From Ramicandelaber brevisporus (lineage: Eukaryota > Kickxellomycota > Ramicandelaberales > Ramicandelaberaceae), in assembly GCA_025201865.1 (NCBI GenBank), contig MU603202.1:1-15495 (forward strand): a stretch of DNA of 15,495 bases. The letters run 5' to 3'. Within the stretch, counting starts at the first letter, position 1; each line of letters starts with the position of its first letter. The translations under genes and the position numbers were made by a program. Below the pieces are notes generated by a model. The model searched no databases and was not told the DNA's origin. It saw only the letters and a program-made list of their open reading frames with translations. Of the stretch, positions 7,801-15,399 are shown in pieces.

Positions 7801-8245
7801 TCACATCTCTCTCGTATAATTGCAATGTGTCATAACCCAGATGCAATCCGCGGCTCTTACATGTGACAGGATCAAGCTCATCATACGGAAATGCGTGCTT
7901 CATGTATCCGTCAAATCCGTGGAAGAACATTTCTCGCGCTTCCTCTCGTAGTCGATGTCTCTCCAAAGTTGTCATTGGTGAGTACCGCCTGAACCGTTTG
8001 TCAGCTGCTGGTGCCGTTGCTGTTGTAGTTGCCGTTGCTGTTGTAGCTGTATCTGTAGCTGTAGCTGTAGTTGCAACAGATGCAACTGTCGAGCAGCTGC
8101 ATAGTACAAACACGAGCAGCACCACTGTGATTGAATAGATCAAGCCTCCATATTGCGGTCGCTGTGGTCGCTGTGGTCGCTGTAGTTGCTGTAGTTGCTG
8201 TAGCTGCCGCCGCCGCTTCTGTGGTGTGGCTGTATGCCCGCTCAT
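4883..8245 (-). CDS. EDEM3: EDEM3-type GH47 alpha-mannosidase-like ERAD protein with PA domain
   Basis: A 1120-residue protein of the ER lumen that trims mannose from misfolded glycoproteins to mark them for ER-associated degradation. A membrane segment or signal anchor lies at about 34-56 after a Gln/Pro-rich cytosolic N-terminus. An Ala/Thr stem (57-82) leads to the GH47 domain (about 95-560). Visible family blocks are FFHGFDGYMKHAFPYDEL, LTLVDSLDALAVLGD, VFEVTIRMLGG (E195), GGGIDSFFEYALKAYV (D344), RPEFVESTYLLYQAT (E458/E461), RMESFMLSETLKYLYLLFD and the calcium-site TTEGH (544-547). C129 and C494 fit the cysteine pair known in EDEM/Htm1 proteins. A long disordered region with a 16-Gln run (752-767) follows. 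The PA domain (about 985-1118, with RGGCTFFSKAENAKQAGADI) marks the EDEM3 branch. No HDEL is present. An in-frame TGA lies 10 codons upstream of the ATG. Confidence 0.94.
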   Translation of the reverse strand: MSGHTATPQKRRRQLQQLQQLQRPQRPQRPQYGGLIYSITVVLLVFVLCSCSTVASVATTATATDTATTATATTTATAPAADKRFRRYSPMTTLERHRLREEAREMFFHGFDGYMKHAFPYDELDPVTCKSRGLHLGYDTLQLYERDVMGNFSLTLVDSLDALAVLGDCDGFAQAVKDTIEYVQFDIDSTVQVFEVTIRMLGGLISAHLIATDPKDTLKCASAMKSWYNTQLLDMAYDLGKRLLPAFTSSGSALPLPRINLKDGVVQRNLGYSTETNTASVGTLILEFATLSRLTGDSRFEQMAKDALFEIWARRSDIDLLGNRIDSRSLEWTEKISSTGGGIDSFFEYALKAYVALGDNDYLALFNAAYSALQRGSRDSLGYIYLNVHMDSGELASPWIDSLSAFVPGMQVLAGDIEGAVRTHLVYYNIWKRYSAMPEVYDLFVHNATVPGYPGRPEFVESTYLLYQATKDPFYLDVGAMILRDLQQRTRTKCGFGGLKAVTEFHLEPRMESFMLSETLKYLYLLFDTDHPLNKLDTPYVFTTEGHVLLIPPQIEDPTPHLPAVVPPHSYSDFVCHKAQHYMTFTQDLPSQLVFPSDDPDNYGMNEYWPTFINKYGRRVPVMQRTDYDFIRALVRRAPEAEEEPELTSNDICIAPLPEYAPPVLPQFEALLDWPPREDSADWRYILKKRQQTGWPPSHIASKAARNKAAQQLDHAHLKLLTASDDDQDAAQSYKVSSILNSLLAGNQDANQQQQQQQQQQQQQQQQNGGRRYDVQHRRAAVPHPVQPNGLGNFMDIISKTVAKLRNKASGGGTNNVNKEPSVVDQDADTTSPPAGAAGAAGAGTTAESPESEPAGERMNAYVTLVASYSEGNKPVVKHFSAILATFGRSLEELSEPDGSKVRRLVLFTPPLHARSNQDQLVKPNDPAQTQLPQPSAGADPRAPSSSANSAKFKRGRPMKRASFGSSSSSSSAKNRRKSRQMPSLRPSLFHGCSPHPPEHAMVIRRSALLVHRGGCTFFSKAENAKQAGADILIVVNTSGGPLYMVNPADIDLMEGEELMDEAGRVVKNEIERDKFRKRVLEKTKGITVVSVSRAVGLEIQSWVLMKRDVKITIIPTPNF
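5945..5992. repeat. CAG/CAA tract, 16 Gln codons in EDEM3
   Basis: On the minus strand 16 consecutive Gln codons (eight pure CAG in the middle, CAA/CAG mixed at the edges) encode residues 752-767 in the disordered linker between the GH47 and PA domains. The pure CAG core is likely length-variable between strains. Confidence 0.95.
8014..8080. repeat. Hexamer-type repeat encoding the Ala/Thr stem of EDEM3
   Basis: Degenerate GTTGCT/GTAGCT units on the plus strand encode alternating Ala and Thr on the minus strand, directly after the membrane segment. A luminal Thr-rich stem of this kind is a likely O-glycosylation site. Confidence 0.75.
8156..8206. repeat. 9-bp tandem repeat encoding the Gln/Pro/Arg N-terminus of EDEM3
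   Basis: About five units of a 9-bp motif (CGCTGTGGT drifting to TGCTGTAGT) encode LQQLQQLQRPQRPQRPQ just before the membrane segment. Confidence 0.85.
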
Positions 8246-8586
8246 CGGTGCAATCTTCAAGTGCAAGCAAGTTCACGGAGAGATAACTAGATATCGGGTT
8301 GTCGTGTCAAGTTGGCTTCACGTTGTCAATTTCTATTCGCTTGTCCTCCTCTCCTTTTCTGTTCTTCTTGCTGTTCTTGCTTTTGTTGTTTCTTCCCACA
8401 TGAAGTAGCGCCATTTCCTTCCCTTCCCTTCTTCTTGATCCTTTGTACTACTTCTACGACTACTGCAACCACTTCTACATCTACTGCAGCCACAACTACA
8501 GCCACAACAGTTACAACTACAATCATCAATACTTACATCCACATATATATTATACATAGAAGAGGAAGAAGAGGAAGTAGAGGAAG
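8246..8586. promoter_or_regulatory. Divergent promoter region between EDEM3 and lipin
   Basis: The two ATGs are 341 bp apart, head to head, so the region must drive both genes. In lipin direction it contains a pyrimidine-rich tract (about 8334-8445), an imperfect CTACTTCTAC/ACAACTACA repeat zone (about 8446-8530), an A/T-rich TATA-like stretch (CATATATATTATACATA, 8542-8558) ending about 28 bp before the lipin ATG, and a GAGGAA purine run (8559-8586). A CACGTT with an ACGT core lies at 8319-8324. No full ER-stress element (CCAAT-N9-CCACG) is visible. Confidence 0.5.
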
Positions 8587-11500
8587 ATGAACTACGTTGG
8601 AAAGGTGCTATCAACAGTGTCCGAGTTTTACAACGAACTCAATCCAGCTACTCTATCTGGAGCAATTGATATTATAGCAGTTGAACGACCTGATGGAAGC
8701 ATAGCAAGTACACCTTTCCATGTGCGCTTTGGTAAACTGCAGCTGCTTCGACCATCTGATAAGAGAGTGGAAATCACCGTCAATGGACATCCAACTGAGT
8801 TCTCAATGAAAGTGGGTGAAGATGGCGAGGCTTTCTTTGTTGTTGAAGTCGATAATCCAATTCCATCAGAGTACATCACTTCTCCCATTTCAAGTCCAAA
8901 GCCTTACTCATTCGATCCCGATGCCATTAACGAAGCTGCATCGACAATCAATGGTGGCGCTGGATACATCACTGAAGAGCCCGACACTGTTCATTTGCCA
9001 GCAGCTGCATTGAAATCTGATGGTGGTGGTGGTAGTGGTGGTGACATGTCCAGTGCTGGTGAAGCTGCAGATAGCTATGTGCAATCACTGACGACTCAAT
9101 CATCATCACCACCAGTGGCTGATAGCAGTGTGGTGCTAGGAACAGTTGGATATCACACAGAAGGCGCCGACACTTATGAGGATGCCCTGGCAGCAGTTAG
9201 TCCAATGCTGCATGCAAAGAAATCCACTCAGGCTCTGATCACATCTTCAGCAGCAACAGCAACACTAACAGCAACGTCAGTTAGTTCTGCAGCAGTTAAT
9301 ATCAATTTATTACGACGTGAAAAGAGACATGTTCATTTGTTATCCAGGCCAACCTCGGCACTTGGTAGTAAACACCACAGCAGAAGTAACAGTGTGATTG
9401 ACTCTGTTTCTAATCTGAACGCTCCACCCGCAGCAGTTGACGATTCAACTCCAAATGGACTGGGAAATATCGCTGGCCAGGCTGCTCACACTGCTGCTGC
9501 AACCGCCACTGCTGCCGCAATCTCGAGAAGACGCCGTGCCAACACTGTCTTCAGCGTTCCATTGCAAGAATCTGCTCTGCAAAGCAATGGATCAATCAAT
9601 AGCATTAGTCTGGTGGATGATGATAGTGATGATGATGACCGCATTGCCATTGTGCCTGCAACTGCCACAAGGCTTATTGGCATTGCTGATGAGACTGATA
9701 TTGAAGATCGTCCGGTTTGGCCATCCAATCGAAGTGTATCTGCCAACCACAACACCAATCATGGTTCATCCGTGCCACAAGAACCATCGTTGGCTGATGT
9801 TATTGCTGATCTCAAGTCAACTCGATTCGCCGCACTTCCATCTGTGCACGAAACTCCATCGATTGAGCCTGAGATTGAGCCACAGACTGAGTCTGAGACT
9901 GCCACTGTTGCAAACGGTGTTCCACTGACTGGCCTTGGCATGTCCATTGATTCAAGCTCTGATAACCCACCAGTGCTGACCAATGTTGCAGTGGCTACAG
10001 ATGATATCACTCGCGATTCTCCAGCCATCGTTAACACTTTGCCAATTGAGGGTTCATCGTTATCTGTTGAAATTTCACTTTGTGGTTCAAATGCAGTGCT
10101 CGGTTCGAATGACAACTCGAAGCTGGAGGAGTTCAATGCTCAGTTGGTTGATCACGAGCGGTTTGCAGCCAGTCCACAGGAGATTCTCAACCATCCACAG
10201 GCTGTCTTCCGCATTGATGGCCAGTATTACACCTGGCAATCGGCAGCTCCACTCATTGTGTCTCGGCTGGCATTTGGCTCGTCAGTGTCTGTTCTGCCAG
10301 TATCTGAACAGGTCCTTCAGCAGCAGAAGTCTGTAGAAGCCAACACAGCATCAAAGAAATCAACTCGTTCATCAGCGTGGAGTTGGCTTCGCGGCAGCCG
10401 TTCATCCAGCAACAAGGACCCCTCTGACTCTACTCCCAAGGAATCCACACCAGAGGCAGCCAACTCTGCTGACACTCAAGTGCGATCATTGCCAGCACTG
10501 GCACATTCTCGCTCAGACAGCACTCTTGGTGTCGATGCTACTCCCGGAAAGAGCTCACATTTGGCCCTCGATGTTGCCAACCCAGCTGGTGAGGATGCAA
10601 TCGAACCGTCCAAGTCGCCGCGTCGCATCTATGCCAAGACACTCAATCTGACATCTGAACAACTGCGCCAACTCAATCTCCGCCACGGCCGCAACGAAAT
10701 CACATTCACAATCGCATCGACCAAGAACCAGCGCAATCCATCCTACTGCTCAGCCGCCATTTACCTGTGGCACAACACTGCAAGCATCGTCGTCTCCGAT
10801 ATCGATGGTACAATCACTCGCTCAGACGGTCTTGGCCACTTCTTCCATGCCATTGGCCAAGATTGGAGTCACCTTGGCATTGCAAACTTATACACCGACG
10901 TTGTCAACAATGGATATCAGCTCATGTATCTCACATCCCGTGCCATTGGTCAGGCTGACACCACTCGCAACTATCTGCGCAGTGTCCAGCAGGGCGATTA
11001 CCGTCTTCCGGAGGGTCCAGTTATCATGTCACCTGATCGCCTGTTCACTGCATTCCATCGTGAAGTCATTATGCGCCAGCCTCAAATCTTCAAGATGGCC
11101 TGTCTGCGTTCGATTCGCAAGTTGTTTGTTGGCGACCGCAATCCATTCTACGCTGGATTTGGCAACAGATTTACTGACGCCGTCTCATATCGCCACGTTG
11201 AGATTCCAACAACCCGAATCTTCACCATTGATTATGCTGGCGACATCAGGTTAGAACTGTCGACTGATCTGCGCTCATCGTATCCAATGCTGACCGATTC
11301 TGTGGATCAAATCTTCCCGCCAATTGGTGCAAGCCATGCAAGAGCTACTGCCGATGGTGATGACGGTGTAGTGTTCAGCGACTTTAACTTCTGGAAGCCG
11401 AACTTTGCAGATATTCCAGAGTTGCCAGGCTCTCCGGGCATTGCATCTATTGAAGACCCCAAGATCAACAATGCAGTCTCCATCACAATTGATGCGTCTG

Positions 11501-12315
11501 CCAATGCTGCTGCTTCAGCTGAATCCTACATGAGTCGACCACAGTCACCTGGCCTTGAATCGGCCGTTGTTAATGACGCTGATGCTCTTGGTATCCAGCC
11601 TGAGCAGCGGTCGCGCTCTCCAATCCCGCCCGGCTCTCCCGGCTCTCCCGGCTCTCCCGGCTCCCCTGGCTCTCCCACCATGGTTCCGCCACCAGGTACT
11701 GTGTTTGTACAGCCTGCGCCTCCACCGCCCGCATCGACTGGTGTGATTGGCCGTATTTCATCACTGTCTGCCATCCGCAACACGGTCTCTGCTCTGCTCG
11801 ACCGCCGTGCCAAGTCCCCAGAACCAACAGCTAGCGCCGCTGCTGACCGCTCACCATCTCCAACAGGTGGCCGCAACGCGTGGTCGTACGACTCAACAAC
11901 TGTTCCAGCATCTGCTCTTCACTCTCAGCGTGGTACATCTGCCGACAACATCTATCGCGGGCGCAGCCCAAGTCCATCTGGCAGATTGTCGTCTCTTGCC
12001 GAGTCTGACGAGAATGTCACCATTCCAGTCCAATCTGGTGATGCTCTTGATCATGAGGATCATGATGGTAATGTTGATATTGATGTTGATGACCAGAATC
12101 CAGAATTTGCCGACCAAGATGGCGTTGTTAATGGTGATGATGATGAACAGCAGCTGCTGGATGGCGAAGGAGATGACGAGTATTATATTGATCAGGAAAA
12201 TGTCGATGGTGACCAGGATGGCGCTGAGGATGGCGATGATGAGTTCAAGGATGATCCTCTCAGTGAGGAATTCATGGCCACAATGGATATGAATGCCGAA
12301 GTGCCTTACATCTAA
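8587..12315 (+). CDS. PAH1: Lipin/Pah1-family phosphatidate phosphatase
   Basis: A 1242-residue, Mg-dependent enzyme that converts phosphatidate to diacylglycerol at the ER/nuclear membrane for lipid storage and phospholipid balance. N-LIP domain: residues 1-95 (MNYVGKVLSTVSEFYNELNP), with the essential glycine at position 80 as in yeast Pah1. A long Ser-rich region has a basic stretch RRRRA (about 314-318, possible nuclear signal). A middle-lipin-like block lies at about 494-600 (FRIDGQYYTWQSAAPLIVSR, then WSWLRGSR), as in animal lipins. The C-LIP catalytic domain spans about 680-905; the DxDxT motif is DIDGT (738-742). W936 in FNFWKPNFADIP fits the conserved Trp motif. A GSP repeat (1016-1030) and an acidic tail (about 1155-1240), like the Nem1-Spo7 docking tail of Pah1, follow. 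An in-frame TAG three codons upstream fixes the start. The protein is longer than animal (about 900) and yeast (862) forms. Confidence 0.97.
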   Translation: MNYVGKVLSTVSEFYNELNPATLSGAIDIIAVERPDGSIASTPFHVRFGKLQLLRPSDKRVEITVNGHPTEFSMKVGEDGEAFFVVEVDNPIPSEYITSPISSPKPYSFDPDAINEAASTINGGAGYITEEPDTVHLPAAALKSDGGGGSGGDMSSAGEAADSYVQSLTTQSSSPPVADSSVVLGTVGYHTEGADTYEDALAAVSPMLHAKKSTQALITSSAATATLTATSVSSAAVNINLLRREKRHVHLLSRPTSALGSKHHSRSNSVIDSVSNLNAPPAAVDDSTPNGLGNIAGQAAHTAAATATAAAISRRRRANTVFSVPLQESALQSNGSINSISLVDDDSDDDDRIAIVPATATRLIGIADETDIEDRPVWPSNRSVSANHNTNHGSSVPQEPSLADVIADLKSTRFAALPSVHETPSIEPEIEPQTESETATVANGVPLTGLGMSIDSSSDNPPVLTNVAVATDDITRDSPAIVNTLPIEGSSLSVEISLCGSNAVLGSNDNSKLEEFNAQLVDHERFAASPQEILNHPQAVFRIDGQYYTWQSAAPLIVSRLAFGSSVSVLPVSEQVLQQQKSVEANTASKKSTRSSAWSWLRGSRSSSNKDPSDSTPKESTPEAANSADTQVRSLPALAHSRSDSTLGVDATPGKSSHLALDVANPAGEDAIEPSKSPRRIYAKTLNLTSEQLRQLNLRHGRNEITFTIASTKNQRNPSYCSAAIYLWHNTASIVVSDIDGTITRSDGLGHFFHAIGQDWSHLGIANLYTDVVNNGYQLMYLTSRAIGQADTTRNYLRSVQQGDYRLPEGPVIMSPDRLFTAFHREVIMRQPQIFKMACLRSIRKLFVGDRNPFYAGFGNRFTDAVSYRHVEIPTTRIFTIDYAGDIRLELSTDLRSSYPMLTDSVDQIFPPIGASHARATADGDDGVVFSDFNFWKPNFADIPELPGSPGIASIEDPKINNAVSITIDASANAAASAESYMSRPQSPGLESAVVNDADALGIQPEQRSRSPIPPGSPGSPGSPGSPGSPTMVPPPGTVFVQPAPPPPASTGVIGRISSLSAIRNTVSALLDRRAKSPEPTASAAADRSPSPTGGRNAWSYDSTTVPASALHSQRGTSADNIYRGRSPSPSGRLSSLAESDENVTIPVQSGDALDHEDHDGNVDIDVDDQNPEFADQDGVVNGDDDEQQLLDGEGDDEYYIDQENVDGDQDGAEDGDDEFKDDPLSEEFMATMDMNAEVPYI
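11632..11676 (+). repeat. 9-bp minisatellite (GGCTCTCCC) x5 encoding Gly-Ser-Pro
   Basis: Five 9-bp units, the fourth with two changes, encode five Gly-Ser-Pro triplets in the Pro-rich linker of lipin. Each unit offers a Ser-Pro site, so repeat number would set the number of possible proline-directed phosphorylation sites. Confidence 0.95.
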
Positions 12316-12722
12316 CATCTCTTCTTTCTTTCTTTCTTTCGTTCCTTCTTTCTTTATTCCCTTTTAATGAACCTGTTCTTTTGTTTTGGCTTGTTCTTTC
12401 CTTCATACTAACTTTTCATTCAATGCTTACCTCATTTCTATAACCGCGTGGAAAAAAAATGGCAGGATCCAATCAGGAGTCGACAGGCAGTCTGCGTTAC
12501 AAAAGAGAGAGAAAGACAGACAGACACAGGGAGAGAAAAGTTGATCTCCTTCAAGCTCGCATGGTGTCAACATGCCGAACTTGGCCTCTGCATCTTCTCG
12601 TTGTTCCTCTTCCTCTCTTACTATCACCAAACGTCCATTCTACTTGTTCAATAGCCCGTCTCTAACTCTCTATCTCTCTAATTCTCTAACTCTCTATATC
12701 TCTTCCGCCTGTGCCACTGTGA
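12316..12722. promoter_or_regulatory. Lipin 3' end and GRP94 upstream region
   Basis: The first part has a TTTC-type microsatellite (about 12320-12356) just past the lipin stop and A/T-rich sequence to about 12425. A CCAAT box (CCAATCA, 12469-12475) lies about 250 bp upstream of the GRP94 ATG, with CGTGG at 12447-12451. A GA/CAGACA-rich patch (12507-12540) and a CTCT-rich tract (12660-12705) with TATATC lie closer to the start, probably in the core promoter or leader. No canonical heat-shock element or ER-stress element is seen. Confidence 0.45.
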
Positions 12723-15350
12723 ATGCGCCAGCCGTTTGTTTACATTGTCGCATTGGCGGCAGCGTGTCTCGTTCTGCTCGCAATCTCTCCCTTCCCATCC
12801 GGCTCCGGTGCCTTGGTCGCTGCATCTGCTTCCAGCAGTGACGCCTTTACCAATGATGTCTCCGCTGCTCTCGGCACAGCTCTCACTCCAGAGCAAGCAG
12901 CTCGTATGGACCAAACTCGCGAGTCCCACACGTTCCAAACCGAGGTATCTCGTCTCATGAAGCTCATCATCAACAGCCTTTACAAGACCCGTGACATTTT
13001 CCTGCGTGAACTCATCTCCAACGCATCTGATGCTCTGGACCGTATCCGCTTCCTCGCCCTCACTGATGCCAAAGCCTACGAGGAAGGTGGTTCCACGCTG
13101 AACATTACCATTCGCGCTGACTTGGATGCAAAGACTCTGACGATTCGTGATTCTGGCATCGGCATGACCAAGAAGCAGCTTCGCGACAATCTCGGCACCA
13201 TTGCCAAGTCTGGCACATCGGATTTCCTGAAGGCTGTTGAAAACGCCACTTCATCTGCATCTTCAGCGACAGAGCTGGCTAGTCAGATTGGACAGTTTGG
13301 TGTTGGCTTTTACTCGGCGTTTTTGGTTGCTGACTCTGTGGTTGTGGCATCGAAGCATAATGATGATCCCGTGCAGCACATTTGGGAGTCGACGGCTGTC
13401 AGCGAGTTTACGATTGCCGAGGATCCACGCGGAAACACCCTGGGTCGCGGTACGGAGATTGTGCTCAAGATTAAAGAGGATGCCGTTGGATATCTTGATG
13501 AGACTCGTCTGCGCCAGCTCATTACCAAGTACTCGGAATTCATCAACTTCCCCATCTATCTGCACACGGAGACTCTTGACATGACAGCCAGTGACAGCAG
13601 CAAGGAGAAGAAGGAGGATGGCACTGACGATGCTGAACCCAAGATTACGACCAAGTGGGAGCTGATGAATACCCACAAGCCACTGTGGCGCCGTGAGCCT
13701 CGCAACGTGACCGAGCAAGAGTACAAGGATTTCTACAAGGCCACATCCAAGGACGCGGCTGATCCAATTGCCTGGACCCATTTCAAAGCCGAGGGTGATG
13801 TTGATTTCAATGCGCTCGTTTACGCACCCAGCAAGCAGCCACCAGCGTTTTACAAGGAGATGAGCGATGCATTGATCAAATCTGTCAAGCTGTTTGTGCG
13901 CCGAGTGTTTATTACCGATGAAATGCCAGAGTTTTTGCCGCGGTGGATGTCGTTCATCAAGGCTGTCGTGGATGCCGATGATTTGCCGCTCAATGTGTCG
14001 CGTGAGACTTTGCAGAAGCACCGCGCTCTCAAGATTATTCGCAAGCGCTTGATTCGCAAGACGCTGGATATGCTTGAGAAAATGGCACTGAACGATCCAG
14101 ACCGCTACATGCAGTTTTACTATGTGTGGGCCACCAATATCAAGATGGGCGTACTCGAAGACAAGCAGTATGCGGATCGACTGACTCGTTTGCTGCGGTT
14201 CTACACCTCGCATCTGCCAAATCCGGAGGCTGATGCCAAGACTGGTACTACGTTGCTTACATCTCAGGTGGCTGCTCCATTCAACATGACCTCATTGGAC
14301 GACTACATCTCGCGTATGCGCGAAGGCCAGAAGAATATCTTCTTTGTTGGCGGATCAACTCTTGAGGAACTGCGCACCAGCCCATTCATCGAGACACTGC
14401 TGGCTCGTGGCTACGAGGTTCTGTTCATGGACGAGCCGATGGATGAGTACCTCACCACTGCCACGCCTTCATACCGCGGTTACACCCTCCAAAATGCTGC
14501 CAAGGAGGGTCTGGTGTTTGGTGATGAATCCGATGCTGATACCAAGGAGCAAGCTGCTCTCGCTGGGCAGTTCAAGGCGCTTGCTGAAAAGGCCAACGAG
14601 TTGCTGGGTTCCAAGCGCGTCAGCAATGTCACCGTCAGTAGCCGTCTCACATCATCTCCGGCTGCTCTGGTTGCATCTCAGCTTGGATGGTCAGGCAATA
14701 TGCACCGCGTTATGCAATCTCAGGCGTTCCAGAGCAAAGAGGATCAAATGCTCAAGTTCTTCCTGGACCAGAAGCCAATGCTCGAATTGAACCCGAAGCA
14801 CCCGGTTGTGATTGCACTGAACGAGCGACTCGCCAAGCTTGAAGATGCCACGGATCGCACCAAGGAGTTGGAGACAATTGAGACTGCAATCTGGTTGCTG
14901 TATGACACGTCTGCCCTGCGATCTGGATATGGCGTTGATGATGCTGCGGTGTTCGCGTCTCGTATCGATCGTGTTCTGCGCGAGAATATTGGCGTCGACG
15001 TTGCTGCCAAGGCCGATGTTAAGGTGTCTCCTGCACCAGCTGTGAAGGCTGCTGAGAAGGACAAGACTGAAACGACGGAGCTGCTGCCAGATAGCGAAGA
15101 TGTGTTCAAAGTGTCACTGAATGAAGAGGCTGAGGACGACGAACAGGCTGCTCTTCGCCGAGTGCCGAAGTCAAAAGAGAAGCTGCTGCAAGAACTGAAG
15201 GATACGGTTGCTCGCCAGAAAGCTCGTGCCGAAAAGGAGAAGCCAGAGCTGTTTGCTGCTGATGCTGCTGTTGACGCTGCAGAGGCTGAAGCACATGATA
15301 TCCTGGATGAGCTTGAGGATATCGCCAACTCTCCACATGATGAACTATAG
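12723..15350 (+). CDS. HSP90B1: GRP94/endoplasmin, ER-lumen Hsp90 chaperone
   Basis: An 875-residue ATP-dependent chaperone of the ER. The signal peptide lies within residues 1-30, and the C-terminus is HDEL (872-875), the ER retrieval signal. N-terminal ATPase domain: FQTEVSRLMKLIINSLYKTR (71-90), RELISNASDALD with E96, RDSGIGM with D143, and the lid-region glycine motif QFGVGFYSAF (191-200). A short charged linker lies at 288-308. In the middle domain the ATP-contacting Arg is R427 (NVSRETLQ). The C-terminal dimer domain contains QLGWSGNMHRVMQSQAF, a GRP94/Hsp90 hallmark. A long tail (about 757-875) follows, with an Ala/Lys/Glu-rich helix-like stretch. HDEL and absence of MEEVD exclude cytosolic Hsp90; the signal peptide and linker exclude TRAP1. 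A TGA directly before the ATG fixes the start. No intron interrupts the frame. Confidence 0.97.
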   Translation: MRQPFVYIVALAAACLVLLAISPFPSGSGALVAASASSSDAFTNDVSAALGTALTPEQAARMDQTRESHTFQTEVSRLMKLIINSLYKTRDIFLRELISNASDALDRIRFLALTDAKAYEEGGSTLNITIRADLDAKTLTIRDSGIGMTKKQLRDNLGTIAKSGTSDFLKAVENATSSASSATELASQIGQFGVGFYSAFLVADSVVVASKHNDDPVQHIWESTAVSEFTIAEDPRGNTLGRGTEIVLKIKEDAVGYLDETRLRQLITKYSEFINFPIYLHTETLDMTASDSSKEKKEDGTDDAEPKITTKWELMNTHKPLWRREPRNVTEQEYKDFYKATSKDAADPIAWTHFKAEGDVDFNALVYAPSKQPPAFYKEMSDALIKSVKLFVRRVFITDEMPEFLPRWMSFIKAVVDADDLPLNVSRETLQKHRALKIIRKRLIRKTLDMLEKMALNDPDRYMQFYYVWATNIKMGVLEDKQYADRLTRLLRFYTSHLPNPEADAKTGTTLLTSQVAAPFNMTSLDDYISRMREGQKNIFFVGGSTLEELRTSPFIETLLARGYEVLFMDEPMDEYLTTATPSYRGYTLQNAAKEGLVFGDESDADTKEQAALAGQFKALAEKANELLGSKRVSNVTVSSRLTSSPAALVASQLGWSGNMHRVMQSQAFQSKEDQMLKFFLDQKPMLELNPKHPVVIALNERLAKLEDATDRTKELETIETAIWLLYDTSALRSGYGVDDAAVFASRIDRVLRENIGVDVAAKADVKVSPAPAVKAAEKDKTETTELLPDSEDVFKVSLNEEAEDDEQAALRRVPKSKEKLLQELKDTVARQKARAEKEKPELFAADAAVDAAEAEAHDILDELEDIANSPHDEL

Positions 15351-15399
15351 TATTAATTTAAGGATACTTTTTGAGTTGAATAGCTAACGTTTAACATTT

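Noticed and set aside
8246-8266. Seven-codon N-terminal extension of EDEM3
   Set aside because: It begins with TTG; the first in-frame ATG is at 8245, with a stop codon upstream.
8312-8614. Several short frames on both strands in the EDEM3-lipin promoter
   Set aside because: All are low complexity (Thr/Ser or Val runs) produced by the ACTACA-type repeats and overlap the lipin start.
11893-12318. A 141-codon antisense frame with very hydrophobic, Ile-rich sequence
   Set aside because: It is the mirror of the Asp-rich lipin tail: GAT codons read backwards give ATC (Ile). It only imitates a membrane protein.
12447-12473. CGTGG and CCAAT near each other upstream of GRP94 as a possible ER-stress element
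   Set aside because: The halves are in the wrong relative orientation and 17 bp apart instead of the 9 bp of the known ERSE.
13263-14213. A 316-codon open frame antisense to GRP94
   Set aside because: It lies fully inside a strongly conserved chaperone gene, shows no domain, and such antisense frames are expected from the codon bias of the sense gene.
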